A stretch of DNA of 64,000 nt, taken from positions 49,994,999 to 50,058,998 of the forward strand of contig CM060190.1 in NCBI GenBank assembly GCA_030549335.1, written 5' to 3'. Positions 24,904-36,789 of the stretch are shown here, in pieces. Each line of letters starts with the position of its first letter. Within the stretch, counting starts at the first letter, position 1. A program made the position numbers and the translations under genes. Source of the DNA: Pontederia crassipes. Its lineage: Eukaryota; Streptophyta; Magnoliopsida; Commelinales; Pontederiaceae. The notes under the pieces are model-generated. The model ran no database searches and was not told where the DNA came from. It saw only the letters and a program-made list of their open reading frames with translations.

Positions 24904-25799
24904 GTGAAAATAAAGAAAATAGAACAGGAATAAGAACAAAACTTGAAAATGCACATGAGGTAGCCCAAACTTGGATTGAGAGCTTTAAAGCCCTAAAATG
25001 GATCAAACCTCAGTTGGCCTGATCCAAGATTCATACTTGAGCCTGTCAAAACCAGTGTCGTGGAAGAGATCTTTGTTGGGAAATGTCTTAGTATCATGTT
25101 TATATTATCTCGACGATGATGCAAACCTTAGAAACTTATGTGTCTTAATGATGCAAACAGTGTGAGCTTTGATGATAAAAAAAACCTAAATAGAGATGGC
25201 TACACTAATGGTTATGCAAGTCATTCTATAAGACAAGTAAAAAAAATAGATGATCAAGCTTCCGAAGGTTACATAAAACCCTCCAAGGAACAGATAGATC
25301 AAATGACCAACATCAAGAAGTGAGTGACCAATCTGCCATCTGGACAGAGATCACAAGGGTCAGTATCAAAGACTAGGGATTTTTCAATGACCAACATGCA
25401 CAAGCAGATGACTGGTCTTGGATAGAAGGGTGGACATAACCGATGACATGCATAGTTCGAATGAACAACTCAAGACTCCTAAACATATTCTCAAACTAGA
25501 TGTGCCAATAATAATATATTCTCAAAAAAAAAAATCGCCGCGCGCGCGCGGCGACGAAAGGAGCGGCGGCGAAATCGAAGATGGAATACCTTGTGAAGAT
25601 GGAATCGCCGGAGACGACATTGATCACCGACGAAGGGAGCGGTTGGCGGTCGGCAGCTGGAGGTCGGCGGCGGCTACAGGAGGTTTGATATCTGAGAGAA
25701 AAGGGAGAGAAAAGGGTGTTAGGGTTTAATGTTGATTGTATATATATGTAAAATAGACGGTTCAAATGTAATCTAATAAATATAATTATAATAATTATT
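24904..25799. other. Unassigned DNA with a GC-rich patch
   Basis: A (GC)-rich patch with a CGCGCGCGCG run begins near 25537 and continues as purine-rich GC DNA to about 25700. Frames through it have low-complexity Arg/Gly/Glu composition. It may be part of the hAT-like element whose right end is at 25995. Confidence 0.3.
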
Positions 25800-25995
25800 A
25801 ATTATATATAATTTATCGGAGAATCGGGGTCCCGACGGGCCGGGGGGAACTACCCCGGTCCCGATCCCCGAAAGAGGGGGTGGGGGCAGTTTGGCCCCCA
25901 TCCCCGCCCCCGCGGGAAAAAAATTCCCCGAAGATGGGCCCCGAATGGGGAATCCAAGCGGGGCCCCGCGGGGGTGGGGAATATTGCCACCCCTA
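25800..25995. mobile_element. GC-rich terminal part of a hAT-like element
   Basis: A run of CCCCG/CGGGG words ends in attgccaccccta at 25995, which resembles the TAGGGGTGGCAA-type terminus of plant hAT non-autonomous elements. No matching left terminus was found upstream, so this is an end fragment. Confidence 0.4.
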
Positions 25996-26149
25996 CATGA
26001 GCCTGTTCAAGGATCAAGCGCAGGCATTGTCTCCTCAGGTTCTTTTTTTTTGACACATTATTCTGTAATAATGATTTCTCTATACTCTCGAGCTTCAAAT
26101 TTTAGGCCTTATGAATTGTGAATTCTTTTCTGAGGTTGCATTGAGGTTG

Positions 26150-28785
26150 AAAAGAAACAGATATTTGCCGCCTCTACCCATGATACTACATTATTAGTGC
26201 ATATGCATCTCAAGTAGGAGCAGAATCACATCTCAAGGAGAAGTTTTGAGCAGATATGGAGGGTTTGATTGAAAGTATACCAACAACCGAGAAAGTTTAT
26301 ATTGGGGGATACCTTAATGAACATATTGGTAAAGAGACATGACCACATGCAAGGGTTCACGGTGGTTTTAGTTTTGGGAAGTTGAATGAGGAATGACAAA
26401 CTATTATTGATTTTTCTTTAGCATACGACCTTAAGATTATCAACACTTATTTTAGGAAAAGAGAGGAACATTTAATCACATACAAAAGTGGAACTCATAG
26501 GTCTCAAATCGATTTTTTTTGACAAGAAATATAGATAAAAGACGCTGTACTAATTGCAAAGCAATTCCTGGGCATGGGGTGACTACACAACATAAATTGT
26601 TAGTTATTGATATGCAAATGAAATGTATAAAATCAAAATCTCGAACAGTTTTTGATCGAAAGATCAAGTGGTGGCAGTTAAAGGGGGAGAAGCGAGAGAC
26701 TTTTAGAAGTAAGTTATTAGAGGAAAGTGTGTGGGAGTTAGAAGGAGATGCTAGTATCATGTGGGTGAATGTGGCAAAAAAGGTTGAAATGGTTGCTAAA
26801 GCCATTTTTGAATAATCAAAAGGTTTTGGACCACAATATAAGGAGACTTGGTGGTGGAATGAGGAGGTCCAAGAAAAGGTGCGTAATAAGAAGAATTGTT
26901 TCAAGGCGATACACTTGGACAATAGTTCTGACAATTGGAAAAAGTATCGTTTGACAAAAAGGGAGGCTAAGAAGGTAATTAGTGATGCTCGTGCTAGAGC
27001 ATATGAGAGATTTTATAAGGAGTTAGGGACAAAGACTGGTGAACAAAGGATTTACAAGATTGCAAGGAATAAAGAGAAAGAGTCGAGAGATTTGGATCAA
27101 GTAAGATGCATAAAAAATGAAGTTGGCAAAGTTTTAGTTACTGAGGGAGATATTAAGAACAGGTGTGAAGAGTATTTCTATAAGCTATTTAATGATGGAT
27201 GTGAAGGTTCCCGTTGTGATTTGGAGGACTTGACAGTTAGCGAATGTGAGCTTAATAGGTTATTTTATCGTAGAATTAGAGTCTCGGAGGTTAGCGAAGC
27301 TCTTAAAAAAATGGAGAATGGTAAAGCCGTTGGACCTGATGGTATACCGATTGAAGTTTGAAAATGTTTAGGAGAAAAAGGTGTGTTGTGGTTATGTAAA
27401 CTATTTAATGAGATTTTACGATCGAAAAAAATGCCTGATGATTGGAGATTAAGTACATTAGTTCCTATTTACAAAAATAAAGGGGATATTCAGAATTGTG
27501 CAAATTATAGAGGGATTAAACTTATGAGTCACACAATGAAATTATGGGAAAAAGTGATTGATCATAGATTGAGAATGGAGACTAGTATTTCTGAGAGACA
27601 ATTTGGGTTCATGCCAGGAAGATCCACTACAGAGACGATTTATTTACTAAGAGGGATGATGAAGAAGTATCGAAGTAGGAGAAGAGACTTACATATGACT
27701 TTCATTGACTTAGAGAAGGCGTATTATCGGGTACCAAGGGATGTACTTTGGAAAGCCTTGCAAAAGAAGAGGGTGAATGTTGCCTACATTAAGGTAATAC
27801 AAGATATGTACGATGAGGCATTGACTAGGGTTAGAACATTCGGAGGTGAGATAAATGAAATTCCTATAGGAATTGACCTACATCAAGGATCAGCTTTAAG
27901 CCCGTATCTATTTAACTTAGTTATCGATGCTATAATCGAGAGTATCACATAGGAGGTACCTAAGTGCATGCTATTTGCAGATGATATAGTACTTTTAGCG
28001 GATTCAAGAGGAGAGATTAATTCAAAATTGGAAATATGGAGAAATACGTTGGAGTCAAAGGGTTTTCGTTTAAGTAGAAATAAAACAGAATATATGCATT
28101 GTAATTTCACAAATAAACAACTTAAAGATGATTTGGAAGTTAGGCTAGGGGAGGATATAATTTCTCAAATAACAAAGTTTAAATATTTAGGATCATTGTA
28201 AAACAAGATGAGGAGATTGATGACGATGTTAATAATATAATTCAAGCTGGTTGGTGTAAGTGGAGGAAAGCCACTAGAGTTCTTTGTGATAGAAAAGTAC
28301 CCAATAAAGTTAAAGGAAAATTCTATCGTACTGCTATAAGACCGGCAGTGTTATATGGTAGTGAATGCTGGGCTATGAAGGGACAACATGAACGTAAAGT
28401 GGGAATAGCCGAAATGTGGATGTTGAGATGGATGTGTGATCATACAAGATTAGATAAGATTAGGAATGACCATGTACGTGAACGAGTCGGAGTGGCTCTT
28501 ATTAATGAGAAAATGGTAGAGAATCGTTTGAGATGGTTTGGTCATGTTCAGAGAAGACCATTAGATGCGTCAGTAAGAAGAGTAGATCAAACAATCTGGA
28601 GTTCGATTAAAAGAGGGAGAGAGAGGCCAATGCGAACACTTGGCGAACTAATAGAGCAAGATCTATTGGTGAATAATATACCGAAAGGTTTGGTTACTAA
28701 TAAAGCGGAATGACGTCGTATGATCCATTTAGCCGACCCCATCTAGTGGGATAAGGCTTTGTTGTTGTTTATTGTTGTTGTTGAA
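26150..28785 (+). mobile_element. RTE-type LINE, nearly full length, disabled
   Basis: Endonuclease remnants come first: an AYAPQ-like block, VYIGGYLNEHIGK, HARVHGGFSFG and RSQIDFF, at 26190-26520. A linker follows (26540-27360, ending KAVGPDGIPIEV), then the RT: APIYKNKGDIQNCANYRGIKL-like block, ERQFGFMPGRSTTE, FIDLEKAY, HQGSALSPYLFNL and the catalytic LFADDIVLL (27969-27995). The C-terminal MLRWMC...FGHVQRRP region is at 28348-28713, then the 3' UTR and a TTG-rich tail. Stops near 26340, 26395, 26518, 26816, 27359, 27950 and 28199 break the frame, so the copy is dead. The 5' end is approximate. Confidence 0.93.
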
Positions 28786-29327
28786 AGGAGAGTAAACTTT
28801 CTTCTTCACCACAAAATCTGCAATACAACACTGACTTTGTCCAAGACTTTTGTATTGCTAGATGTCGAGTTCTTTTATGTACTGTTTTTTTAGAGGAACA
28901 AGGGTAGAAATCCTGCTTTATTAATACGAGCTTATTTACGTGGTAAGAATATTTGCGAAAGATAATCCAATTGTACCATTCTAATCACCAGCCCACAAGC
29001 CAATTTTAAGGCATGTGACACGATGCTTTCCTTGTAGCAATGTCCACTCCTGAAAAGAGATGCATTTTTTTAGGACAAAATCAACCATGGGGACAGCTAG
29101 AGTATCAAACCACTGATAATGCTAAAGAGAGCCTATCTAGCACGTCTCTACACTCACTACTAATATATAGTGAGTGTTAGTCTGCCTGATTCTTTTAAAT
29201 GTTATAATTATCTTTTTTTCATTAATTATTCATACATCCGTTTCCACATGTCAGCTTCTCTTAATATTTTTAACCTTATGATAAGATGTGGGGTTGATTG
29301 GTTGTGTTTTTTTTATGAATGTGCATG

Positions 29328-29518
29328 AACTCCGCCTATGATTTATAGCCGGTCCCAAGCTCGAATAAAGGAGGAGGGTTGTGTTAGGCTCCGATAGTCA
29401 GAGTAAAATCTTGTCGAATCTCATGAACATGGATCAACAAATTTACTAATAGAGCGGAATGACATCGTATGATTTATGTAGACGATCCCACCTAGTGAGA
29501 TAAAGATTTGTTGTTGTT
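29328..29518 (+). mobile_element. Short RTE-tailed SINE-like element, second copy
   Basis: Starts aactccgcctatg like the copy at 24713-24885. It shares ggtcccaagctcg, aaaggaggagggttgtgttagg and gatcaacaaa, then carries about 20 extra bases of RTE C-terminal/3' UTR sequence (tttactaatagagcggaatg) before the common 3' end and TTG tail. Imperfect direct repeats flank it: tatgaatgtgcat before and tatgaacacatt after. The right flank runs straight into the acceptor of the FtsJ exon. Confidence 0.8.
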
Positions 29519-29536
29519 GTATGAACACATTTTCAG

Positions 29537-29985
29537 CAGAGGGGTTTTTCTGTGATATTATCAGATATGTGCCCATCAGTTTCTGGGATCACAACTAAGG
29601 ATGCAGCTCTGTCTTGTGAGCTTGGCATGCGAGCACTTTCATTGGCTATTGGTGGCTCGCTTCTAAAATCCGTTGCACATACTAGTATAGAGGCTTATCT
29701 GGACAGCAATGATATGGACACAAATCATGATGGTGTCCTTCGTCGAGGTGGAAACCTTGTGGTCAAATTTCTTGAGAGCGAAGACAACACAGGTTTCTTA
29801 CAATTCCTATCCAGAAGTCATTTCACATTTCATTCATCTCTTGCACTCAGCTGATCATGTATTATGTTGCAGAGTTTGGCAAATTATGTAGAAAACATTT
29901 CATGAAAGTCTCATGGTTAAGGCCAAAGGCAACAAGGTCTTGCTCAAGAGAGATTTACTTGATATGTCAAGGTTTGCATACGTGA
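29537..29985 (+). pseudogene. FtsJ-like rRNA methyltransferase, C-terminal two exons only
   Basis: Exon 29537-29792 (after tttcag) encodes QRGFSVILSDMCPSVSGITT through RRGGNLVVKFLESEDNT. A donor at 29793 and an acceptor ending at 29872 join it to 29873-29985, encoding EFGKLCRKHFMKVSWLRPKAT through IYLICQGLHT and tga. This is the C-terminal part of RrmJ/FtsJ SAM-dependent 2'-O-ribose methyltransferases. Asp in LSDMCP, Lys in VVKF and Glu in SREIY match the last three members of the K-D-K-E catalytic set. The N-terminal Rossmann part with the SAM loop (DLGCAPG-type) was not found upstream, where RTE elements occupy much of 24.7-29.5 kb. It is either a gene with very distant 5' exons or a fragment. 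Both visible frames are intact. Confidence 0.75.
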
Positions 29986-30680
29986 CAGCAATCAACTAGT
30001 GGGTAAGGTAGAATCCAGTTCCCCATTTTCAATGCAACCTCTGTGTGATCTTGAAAATGTCAATGAATCTTGTTGTGACGTTTGCCAAGAATGATTCTAC
30101 TTGAAAGAAGTTAATCTGTTTGTTATGTCCATCTTGTCAATGCTCCAGGACCACTAGAGGTGTGATCCCTTGTTCAAACAGATCATATGAAGGCTTCAAT
30201 TTAAATTTGAGTTGACATCTATATTGTGTATTTTCTAATATACTTCCATTGAAAGACCTTTTGGCTCCTTTAAGGTCCGGATCAATGGGGACAAATGTGA
30301 AGATTGAAAGGTGGCCTATCCCCACAAAATTCATGAGGGGGTGGATTCCCACCTAAATAATAATAGCACGAGGTTTGGACCCCCTTTACAGCAAATGGTA
30401 GTGACGCATTTAACTTTCTTGTAACTGTGTTTTATTGCCTTCTCGACCAGTCCAAATTTATGCACTCTAGGTGATATATGATGCTCAAGAATCATTCATG
30501 CCCGGAAATGAAAACATATAAAAGTTAACAGAGGAGTCTTTTTAAAACAATTATCATACAATACTACTAATACATTCTTTCGCTTTCTTTCTTTCTTTCT
30601 TTGTTTTTTTTTTCTTTGTTCTGTTCAAGGACATGTTCCAAAATGTTTTCTGTTTTGAGATGCAAAAAACAATGGAGGTA
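29986..30680. other. Intergenic between FtsJ and WRKY 3' ends
   Basis: Contains the probable 3' UTRs of both converging genes and a CTTT-rich microsatellite-like run at about 30580-30620. No coding sequence was recognised. Confidence 0.4.
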
Positions 30681-32688
30681 TCAGGAACCGCATGGTTTGC
30701 TCCTGATCAGGAAGGGCACAATGTCTTCCAGCAATCCTTGCTGGTTCCATCCAGGATCTTCTAGCAGCACTTTGTGTACATCACTCTCTGAAAATACTCT
30801 TTCTTCGACGTCCTGCTCTGAACTCTTGACAGAATCAGCAACCGCAACCTCATCGTTGCCTTCTTGAACCATCCATGGAAAATCAGCCAAAGGCGGCTGC
30901 TTCGGTCTCTTCGGTGGCAGTGGTCGGGGTAGGAAGAGATGAGAGTTGGGGTAGTGGAGGTGAACACCTTCATAGGTGATCACCAACATCTGTGGGTCTT
31001 CCTTGGACCTCTCTACTCGCTTCTTAGCGTTACAACGAGGGTTGGTGCATCTGTAGTAACTCCTGTCAGAACAAAGCCAGGCAGAGCTGTTATCCATCTT
31101 CATGATATAATAAGCATCACCATGAACATGCATGATTAATTTTCATATTAATATATTATCAGAAATAAGTGTATATGGATGTAGCTGTTCCTTAAGGGGC
31201 TGCACAAGTTACCAACGGGAGAACAAAGTCGAAATTAAGCTGAAGAAGCAAGGTGTATTTGTGTTTATTCCTTTACTTTTCTATGTTTTTTTTTCCTTTT
31301 GTTGCAATCGACAACTAAATAGCTACTATAGTCGGCATGAGGAATCCCGAAGGCCATAGAAACATTAGCTGTTTTTAGCTTGTATGAGAATCTCTGAGAG
31401 CACATGTGCCAACACCCCAGCCACATTTTGATTCCACAACTAATTGAGGTGCTGGTTGGGATCATGCCATCAATTCCGACAGCAACTGCACGCTAGCAGT
31501 TGTCTTGAAGACTTTTACCTTTTATGTATGGCTGGACTAGATTTGGCCCAGTAATCGATCATGGTTCCGGCTTTGGGTGCTTGTTTTTTCTAGGAACCAA
31601 GTTAATAAAATTATTTTGAGCATTTCTTGTTTCAGACATTGGATATTCTCAATCTTGACATTAACACTTGAGATATGATTTAACTTTTAAGTTAAGACGT
31701 GACTTATTTTTTTAATGTCATTGTAGTAAAAATAAAGTTAAGATTGACATCCAATCTTGTTGGGAGCAGAGGATACCTTGTTATACTTGGAGTTAACCGG
31801 ACATACTTTATTCCAATTTGTAGTAGCTGCCAAGTATCTGAGAATTATCCAGATGCATATCTAAGACTAGAATATTGGTACCTCTGTACATGCATGAGCG
31901 AAGTTGTTTGTTTGTTCCTCTTTATATCATATATGCTTACAGTAATCTGGACATTCTCTATTTCAAGTTGTAGTATAGGTGCCAAAGTATCCGGGAGTTA
32001 GGTATTACATCATACCCTGATGCATATGAGCATATCTAAGAATAGCGAAGATTGACATGTGAGAATTGTTGCATATGAGTTGTTCTAGCGTAATATACTG
32101 AATTCTTAAAGCGATAAAGCAAATAGTAGAAATAAGGAGTTAAAGACCTTGGATTTGAGCTGTTCTTTAGAAACTTCTGTCCATATTTTCTCCATTTGTA
32201 TCCATCTTCAGCCACTTCAGTTGCACAAGTCGTGATACGCAGGGTGTATTTCTCGGATTTGTCCATAAAGCCTCCTCCCCTGACCAATGGAAAAACTCTG
32301 AAGAAATATGCAACAGAATACAGATTCAATTACTGATCAGCAAGAGAGGTGAAGTCAGGGAAACGAAATGGGGCAATAGCATACATGATCCATACACTGA
32401 GTTGGAATTAGTACTGCTGAAGCCGTGATCAGGAAGAATACTCCTGGACAGCGCAATCCCGACATCGTCGATCGTCGGACCGGAGCAGGCTAAAGCGGCA
32501 GACTGCCCAAAACTGGGTTTCTGTGCGCTGCATGGCGCTTCTTCTGATTCAGCATCCATATTTGGAGCTTCTGATAGTAATTTGCGAACCTCGGATGCTA
32601 CAGAAAATTGGATCATCTCTTGAGCATGACGTGAAGTGCTCGACATGGATTTCACAGTGCATGTTGGATTGCATGCAGCGAGCGCCAT
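30681..32688 (-). CDS. WRKY transcription factor, group IIc-like (WRKY49-like), three exons
   Basis: Minus-strand exons 32688-32385, 32295-32148 and 31062-30681 join in frame to 277 residues. The splice sites are TCAT|gtatgc with cttcagag|TTTTT, and CCAAG|gtcttt with ctgacag|GAGTTAC. The second intron falls after the Pro-Arg of the WRKY domain, the position conserved in most WRKY genes. The domain spans about 132-190: DGYKWRKYGQKFLKNSSNPR, then SYYRCTNPRC and VERSKEDPQMLVITYEGVHLH. The zinc ligands are C156, C161, H185 and H187 (C-X4-C-X23-H-X-H, as in group II). A lysine/proline-rich stretch and an acidic C-terminus follow. WRKY proteins bind W-boxes (TTGAC) in the nucleus. Exact boundaries of the first intron are less certain than those of the second. 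Confidence 0.93.
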
Positions 32689-32785
32689 CAGGATTTAATT
32701 TAACGATCCAGAAAAAGGAGATCAACATCTATTTCTCTGATTTGTGGCCCCTCTGATAAATATAATGAAAGGTATATTTGCAATG

Positions 32786-33228
32786 TTTTTAAAATTAGAC
32801 CGGATATCGAACCGGTTAATCAATTAGGTCACGATTCGATCAGTTTAATCGAGTTTAATCGAATTGAAGCAAATTTTTAATAAATAGTATTATTTTTATT
32901 ACTTCTTAAAATATTATGCAAATAAAAGTATGAAAGATAAAAAATAATAGAATTAAATCATATTAATCATCATTTTAAATTAATCAAATAATAGTATTTA
33001 TAATAATTTTAATTTTATTATATTTCTTTTATTTCGTGAATAACTTTCTCTCTCTCTATATATATATGTATATATATATTAATTATTTCTCATCTACTTA
33101 TTCTCACACATCCTTACCAAAATAAATCGAATTGAATCGATTCGGCCGGATCAAATCTAATTTTTTTAGAAATAATTTTTTCAACAGACCAAATCGGACG
33201 CATTGTGGTATGATCAGATTTTAAAATT
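32786..33228. mobile_element. TIR element, GGTTCGACC family, copy B (about 440 bp)
   Basis: The left end tttttaaaattagaccggat with atcgaaccggttaatcaatt resembles the left end of the element at 5153. The right end reads on the opposite strand as an attttaaaatctgatc-type terminus. The interior is AT-rich. A possible short target repeat gtatatt lies near both ends (about 32772 and 33232). This copy lies just upstream of the WRKY start codon. Confidence 0.6.
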
Positions 33229-34270
33229 ATTGTATATTAGATTCAAGAGGGGAGGAACCTGGAACAGTACACCTCTGGAACAGTACACCTGAGAGAGAGA
33301 GAGAGAGATCCACTCATGAACAACGATGTCCAACTACTAATAAAACAGGATCTGTGATCAATCCTTCAATTAATGCATGCATGCATGAAGACTACAAAAG
33401 CCGGATCTCGTCAGCTAGCTTGTATAATTTAATTTACGGAACAAATGGCATGCCACAGTTTGCCTGCAGAATCCGGTGTTACTTATGGGATGATAAGGAG
33501 GGAATGCAAGTGCATGATGATGCAAGTCTCGATCCCACCTAACGAATCTTTCCTGTTTTCTATATGTCTGATACGGATTAACTACTAGGGTTTCTAGCTA
33601 CCAAGTGGCCTGATCCAGACCCCAGTGAGTTATGAAATCCACTGTGCAGCCATAGCTCCCCATCTCTCTCGAGCAGTAGTAGTAGCCATCCATGCCCTGG
33701 ACTTGTGTATTTTAGGTATCTAGATATATTAATAATTCCATCCGCAACATCTCTGATGGTGCTGTTTAGTAGCATAATGGCGTCTAGAATAATAACTCAT
33801 TATGTACATCAACTTTAACCCCCGAATAGTGTTGTATGAGGAATTACAAAGTTGGGATTAGATAAAGGTTTATCCATGTCAACAGAGAGATCTAATAGTA
33901 CTCAGCTATATTAATGTATAATATATCATCAAGACCCACACAAGAATGCATTCATATGTACTGCTTTATTATCCTTGATGGAAGGTGACAATTAGGTCAT
34001 CAATCAACGTTGGCTTTCAAATTTCATCATATATGCATGTAATGGACGCATGCATGCATGCCCATTATGTACCATGGGGACATGCAAGTCTGCAGGTTAT
34101 GCACTTTATGCATGCATCAGGCCTGTATGCGTGCATGCATATCGGGTGACTTTGGTGTCAATTAAGGCGTATCGAGGAAAACATGCATGCCGTCAGTTGG
34201 TGGGTCAAGCAAGAAGACGTTAATCAAGTGGCCAAATGAATGCAATGCAAGTTGTTCTAATTTATTATAT
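33229..34270. promoter_or_regulatory. WRKY upstream DNA with CATGCATG (RY-like) cluster
   Basis: CATGCA or TGCATG words, often as overlapping CATGCATG palindromes, are dense near 33375 and between about 34030 and 34190. RY elements (CATGCA) are bound by B3-domain factors of the ABI3/FUS3/LEC2 type. They lie 0.7-1.5 kb upstream of the minus-strand WRKY start. Regulatory relevance is inference; the words also occur near 9165, 9815 and 43080. Confidence 0.35.
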
Positions 34271-35560
34271 ATATATATATGGGTTAATTAATTATGTGCC
34301 ACCAAGTTTGCATTGTTGTTTATTAGTTATTTTACCTGCAGAAATAAATGGATGTATATCGCATTTTTGCAAGAAGACACTTTTCTTCTTCTATAACATT
34401 GAGCATTCATTTTATAAAAATATGTACTGAGCTATCTTTATTCTTATTAATCAAAATAAAGATTCCATATTTACTTTAATTTACAATTTTAATGATGATT
34501 ATATTTTGAAATTTTATTTTGATGAAATTGAGTTAATTAATTAATTTTTTTTGTTTTAGCTAAGCAAATAATTAATAAATTAATTGATCACCGAGATACT
34601 CATGATATTATGGTTACTTGTTTTTTTTAACATAAGTTAATTGTAATGATAATAACCAGTAATGAAAAAAAAAGTACTAATGAAAAATACCCTTAAGAAT
34701 GTTTTTCCCAATTCCTCATATTTTCACCATTTGAGTTCTCGATAATTGAAAAAACTGACAAGTACAGTTTAATTTTTTTTAGGTGAAAAGAAGTATTTCT
34801 CACGACTTGATTTACTATATTGTTAGCGTGGAGCCACCTACACTTTGCTTAAAACATTATTAGATAATTAATTAATTTAATTATTATGTGATAGTTACTT
34901 GCAAGTTATCTAAGATTTATCTAATTGTGTGACTATACCTGTCCAATTAATTATTTAACTGATTCATTTATTGGACAGTCGAATTTTTGTCCATATGTAT
35001 CATCATATGTCGTAATAAATATAACGAGTTTGATATTGCATTATAATTAAATTAACCAAATAGTCCTCCGAGTACGTGGGATCCTCTCTATATTCAAGTT
35101 CACTTATTTCTTCTTTATTTTGCCTCATATGCATACATTTATTCATCCTCGTGCATAAACTGATTCTTTTGTATTTCTTCGTTGTATAATTAGATTATAC
35201 ATGATCCAACAAAAAAGATTTAATGCGAATTCTTTTTTTATTAATTCTAGACTATATGTACATTTCATAACTTGTTGAAAGAGATTAAACCTTTGACTAA
35301 TACGATTAAAAAATATAAAATAATTTCTCATCACTCGTTGGGGTTCAAACTGTAAATATTAATAAATTATTGGTACATCTACTTCTACATGCTAAGTAAC
35401 GTTTACCTCCCAGTGACTTTTAACGTTGAATTTATATAAAATTTTGACTATGTGCGCACATACATTTTACACCAAAAATAATTATTTGATCGGTCTGTAA
35501 AATTAGTCACATTTAACTGATACGAATATGGAAATAATTTCTATCCTTAAAATGTTAATT
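34271..35560. other. AT-rich intergenic, no gene seen
   Basis: Long A and T runs and short frames only. Confidence 0.4.
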
Positions 35561-35599
35561 TGCATATCTTTTTTTATAAATGTAGTTTCATTTTATCAT

Positions 35600-36345
35600 C
35601 AGGCCCATATCCAACAAACGGCCCATATTTTACAACCTTTAAAAGCCTATTTATTTATTTTTTGGCCCGGGGCAGCCTTTTTATTTCTTAAATTTTTTGC
35701 GGCCTCTCTCCCGCGTGCGCTTCAATGAGCTGGAACCCAATCTTTGTGTGAATCCTCGCGCCTCCGTACGTGCCGCCACTTGGTCGACGCGTGGCCGCCA
35801 CAACCCACCCCACGCGACACACGTGTCGAATTCAGCGCCGCATGGTTTGCATCGGATTCAAAATCTGAATCCCCGAGGTCCGTTGTGTATAGCAATTACA
35901 GCATCAAGTTTTTTAGCTTTACGGACAAAGATTCAGATATTTTAAATGTTTTTCCCCTTTCTTTCGTGAATTAGTTTATATACTATCTCTGTTTATTTTC
36001 ATTTTTTTAATGATAAGAAGGAAATAATATATTTTTCGCGGAAATAAGAATATTCTCGCAAAATCCGACGACAATTCCCGCGCTCGTTCCCGCTTCCCCC
36101 CTTTGCCGACCGCATATTAATTTTTTTTTCTCCCACCGCTGACCGCACAAAATAATAATTCAAAAATGGCGGGCAGTGGGCCACCACCATTTTCTTGTCT
36201 GGTTTCCACTCATCCGCTTGATCTAGCCCATGGGCTCCGAACGGCCCATACCGGTGTTCCCCACCTGCGCAGATCCGAGCACCGTGCACCACTAGAACGG
36301 CTCTTCTTTCTCTTCGAACTAATCTAGACCGTTCGTTTTGTCTAC
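35600..36345 (+). promoter_or_regulatory. Promoter region of the SMR gene: GCCCA and E2F-like sites
   Basis: GGCCCAT-type words (site II, TCP-like) occur near 35602, 35621 and 36228-36248. E2F-like sites are TTTTCGCGGAAA (about 36033-36044), TTCCCGCG (36075-36082) and TTCCCGC (36087-36093). A G-box CACGTG lies near 35821. E2F and site II motifs are hallmarks of plant cell-cycle and proliferation promoters, which fits the CDK inhibitor downstream. Confidence 0.5.
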
Positions 36346-36570
36346 CGCGCACGAGGCAGCGCATGGGATCGTGGCGGTTTTGCCTAGCAGCTTCCGGACG
36401 AAGCCATCCGTATTTGTCTCCGATTACATAAATAAATAAATGAAGCCGCCGTGACAAAAAAATCCACAAATAAAGCCCCCCGTCGCGTTCGGTTCTTTGT
36501 TCGTCTCCCTCCTCCTTCCCTCCTAAAACCCCTCGTTTGAACAATTCGCGCCCGCGAGTTGTTTGCGGAA

Positions 36571-36789
36571 ATGGCGAGAGGCGACGGAGAGCCCGAAGGG
36601 TGGGAGACGCCGAAGCGCGAGGAGTACCGGATCCCGGCGGCCACTGCCTGCCCGCCGCCGCCGAGGAAGAAGTCCCCCAATGCCGCCGCCGGGGGCAAGA
36701 GACGCGGGCCTCCCAAGAACGGCTACTTCCACCCGCCGGACCTCGAGGTCCTCTTCGCCATCGCGCCGAGGCGGGAGGCCTGCGTGTGA
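36571..36789 (+). CDS. SIAMESE-related cyclin-dependent kinase inhibitor (SMR)
   Basis: Intronless 72-residue protein. I chose the ATG at 36571 ([11 protein letters not shown]) over one four codons upstream because its context is stronger and it fits the family's usual start. The SMR motifs appear in order: [10 protein letters not shown] (13-22), CPPPPRKK (27-34), a basic segment [11 protein letters not shown] (43-53), and [14 protein letters not shown] (57-70). SMR proteins bind CDK-cyclin complexes and restrain mitotic CDK activity, promoting endoreplication or stress-induced arrest. The CDS is very GC-rich against AT-rich flanks. E2F-like and GCCCA motifs lie 0.3-1 kb upstream. The length is short but typical for the family. 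Confidence 0.92.
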   Translation: MARGDGEPEGWETPKREEYRIPAATACPPPPRKKSPNAAAGGKRRGPPKNGYFHPPDLEVLFAIAPRREACV

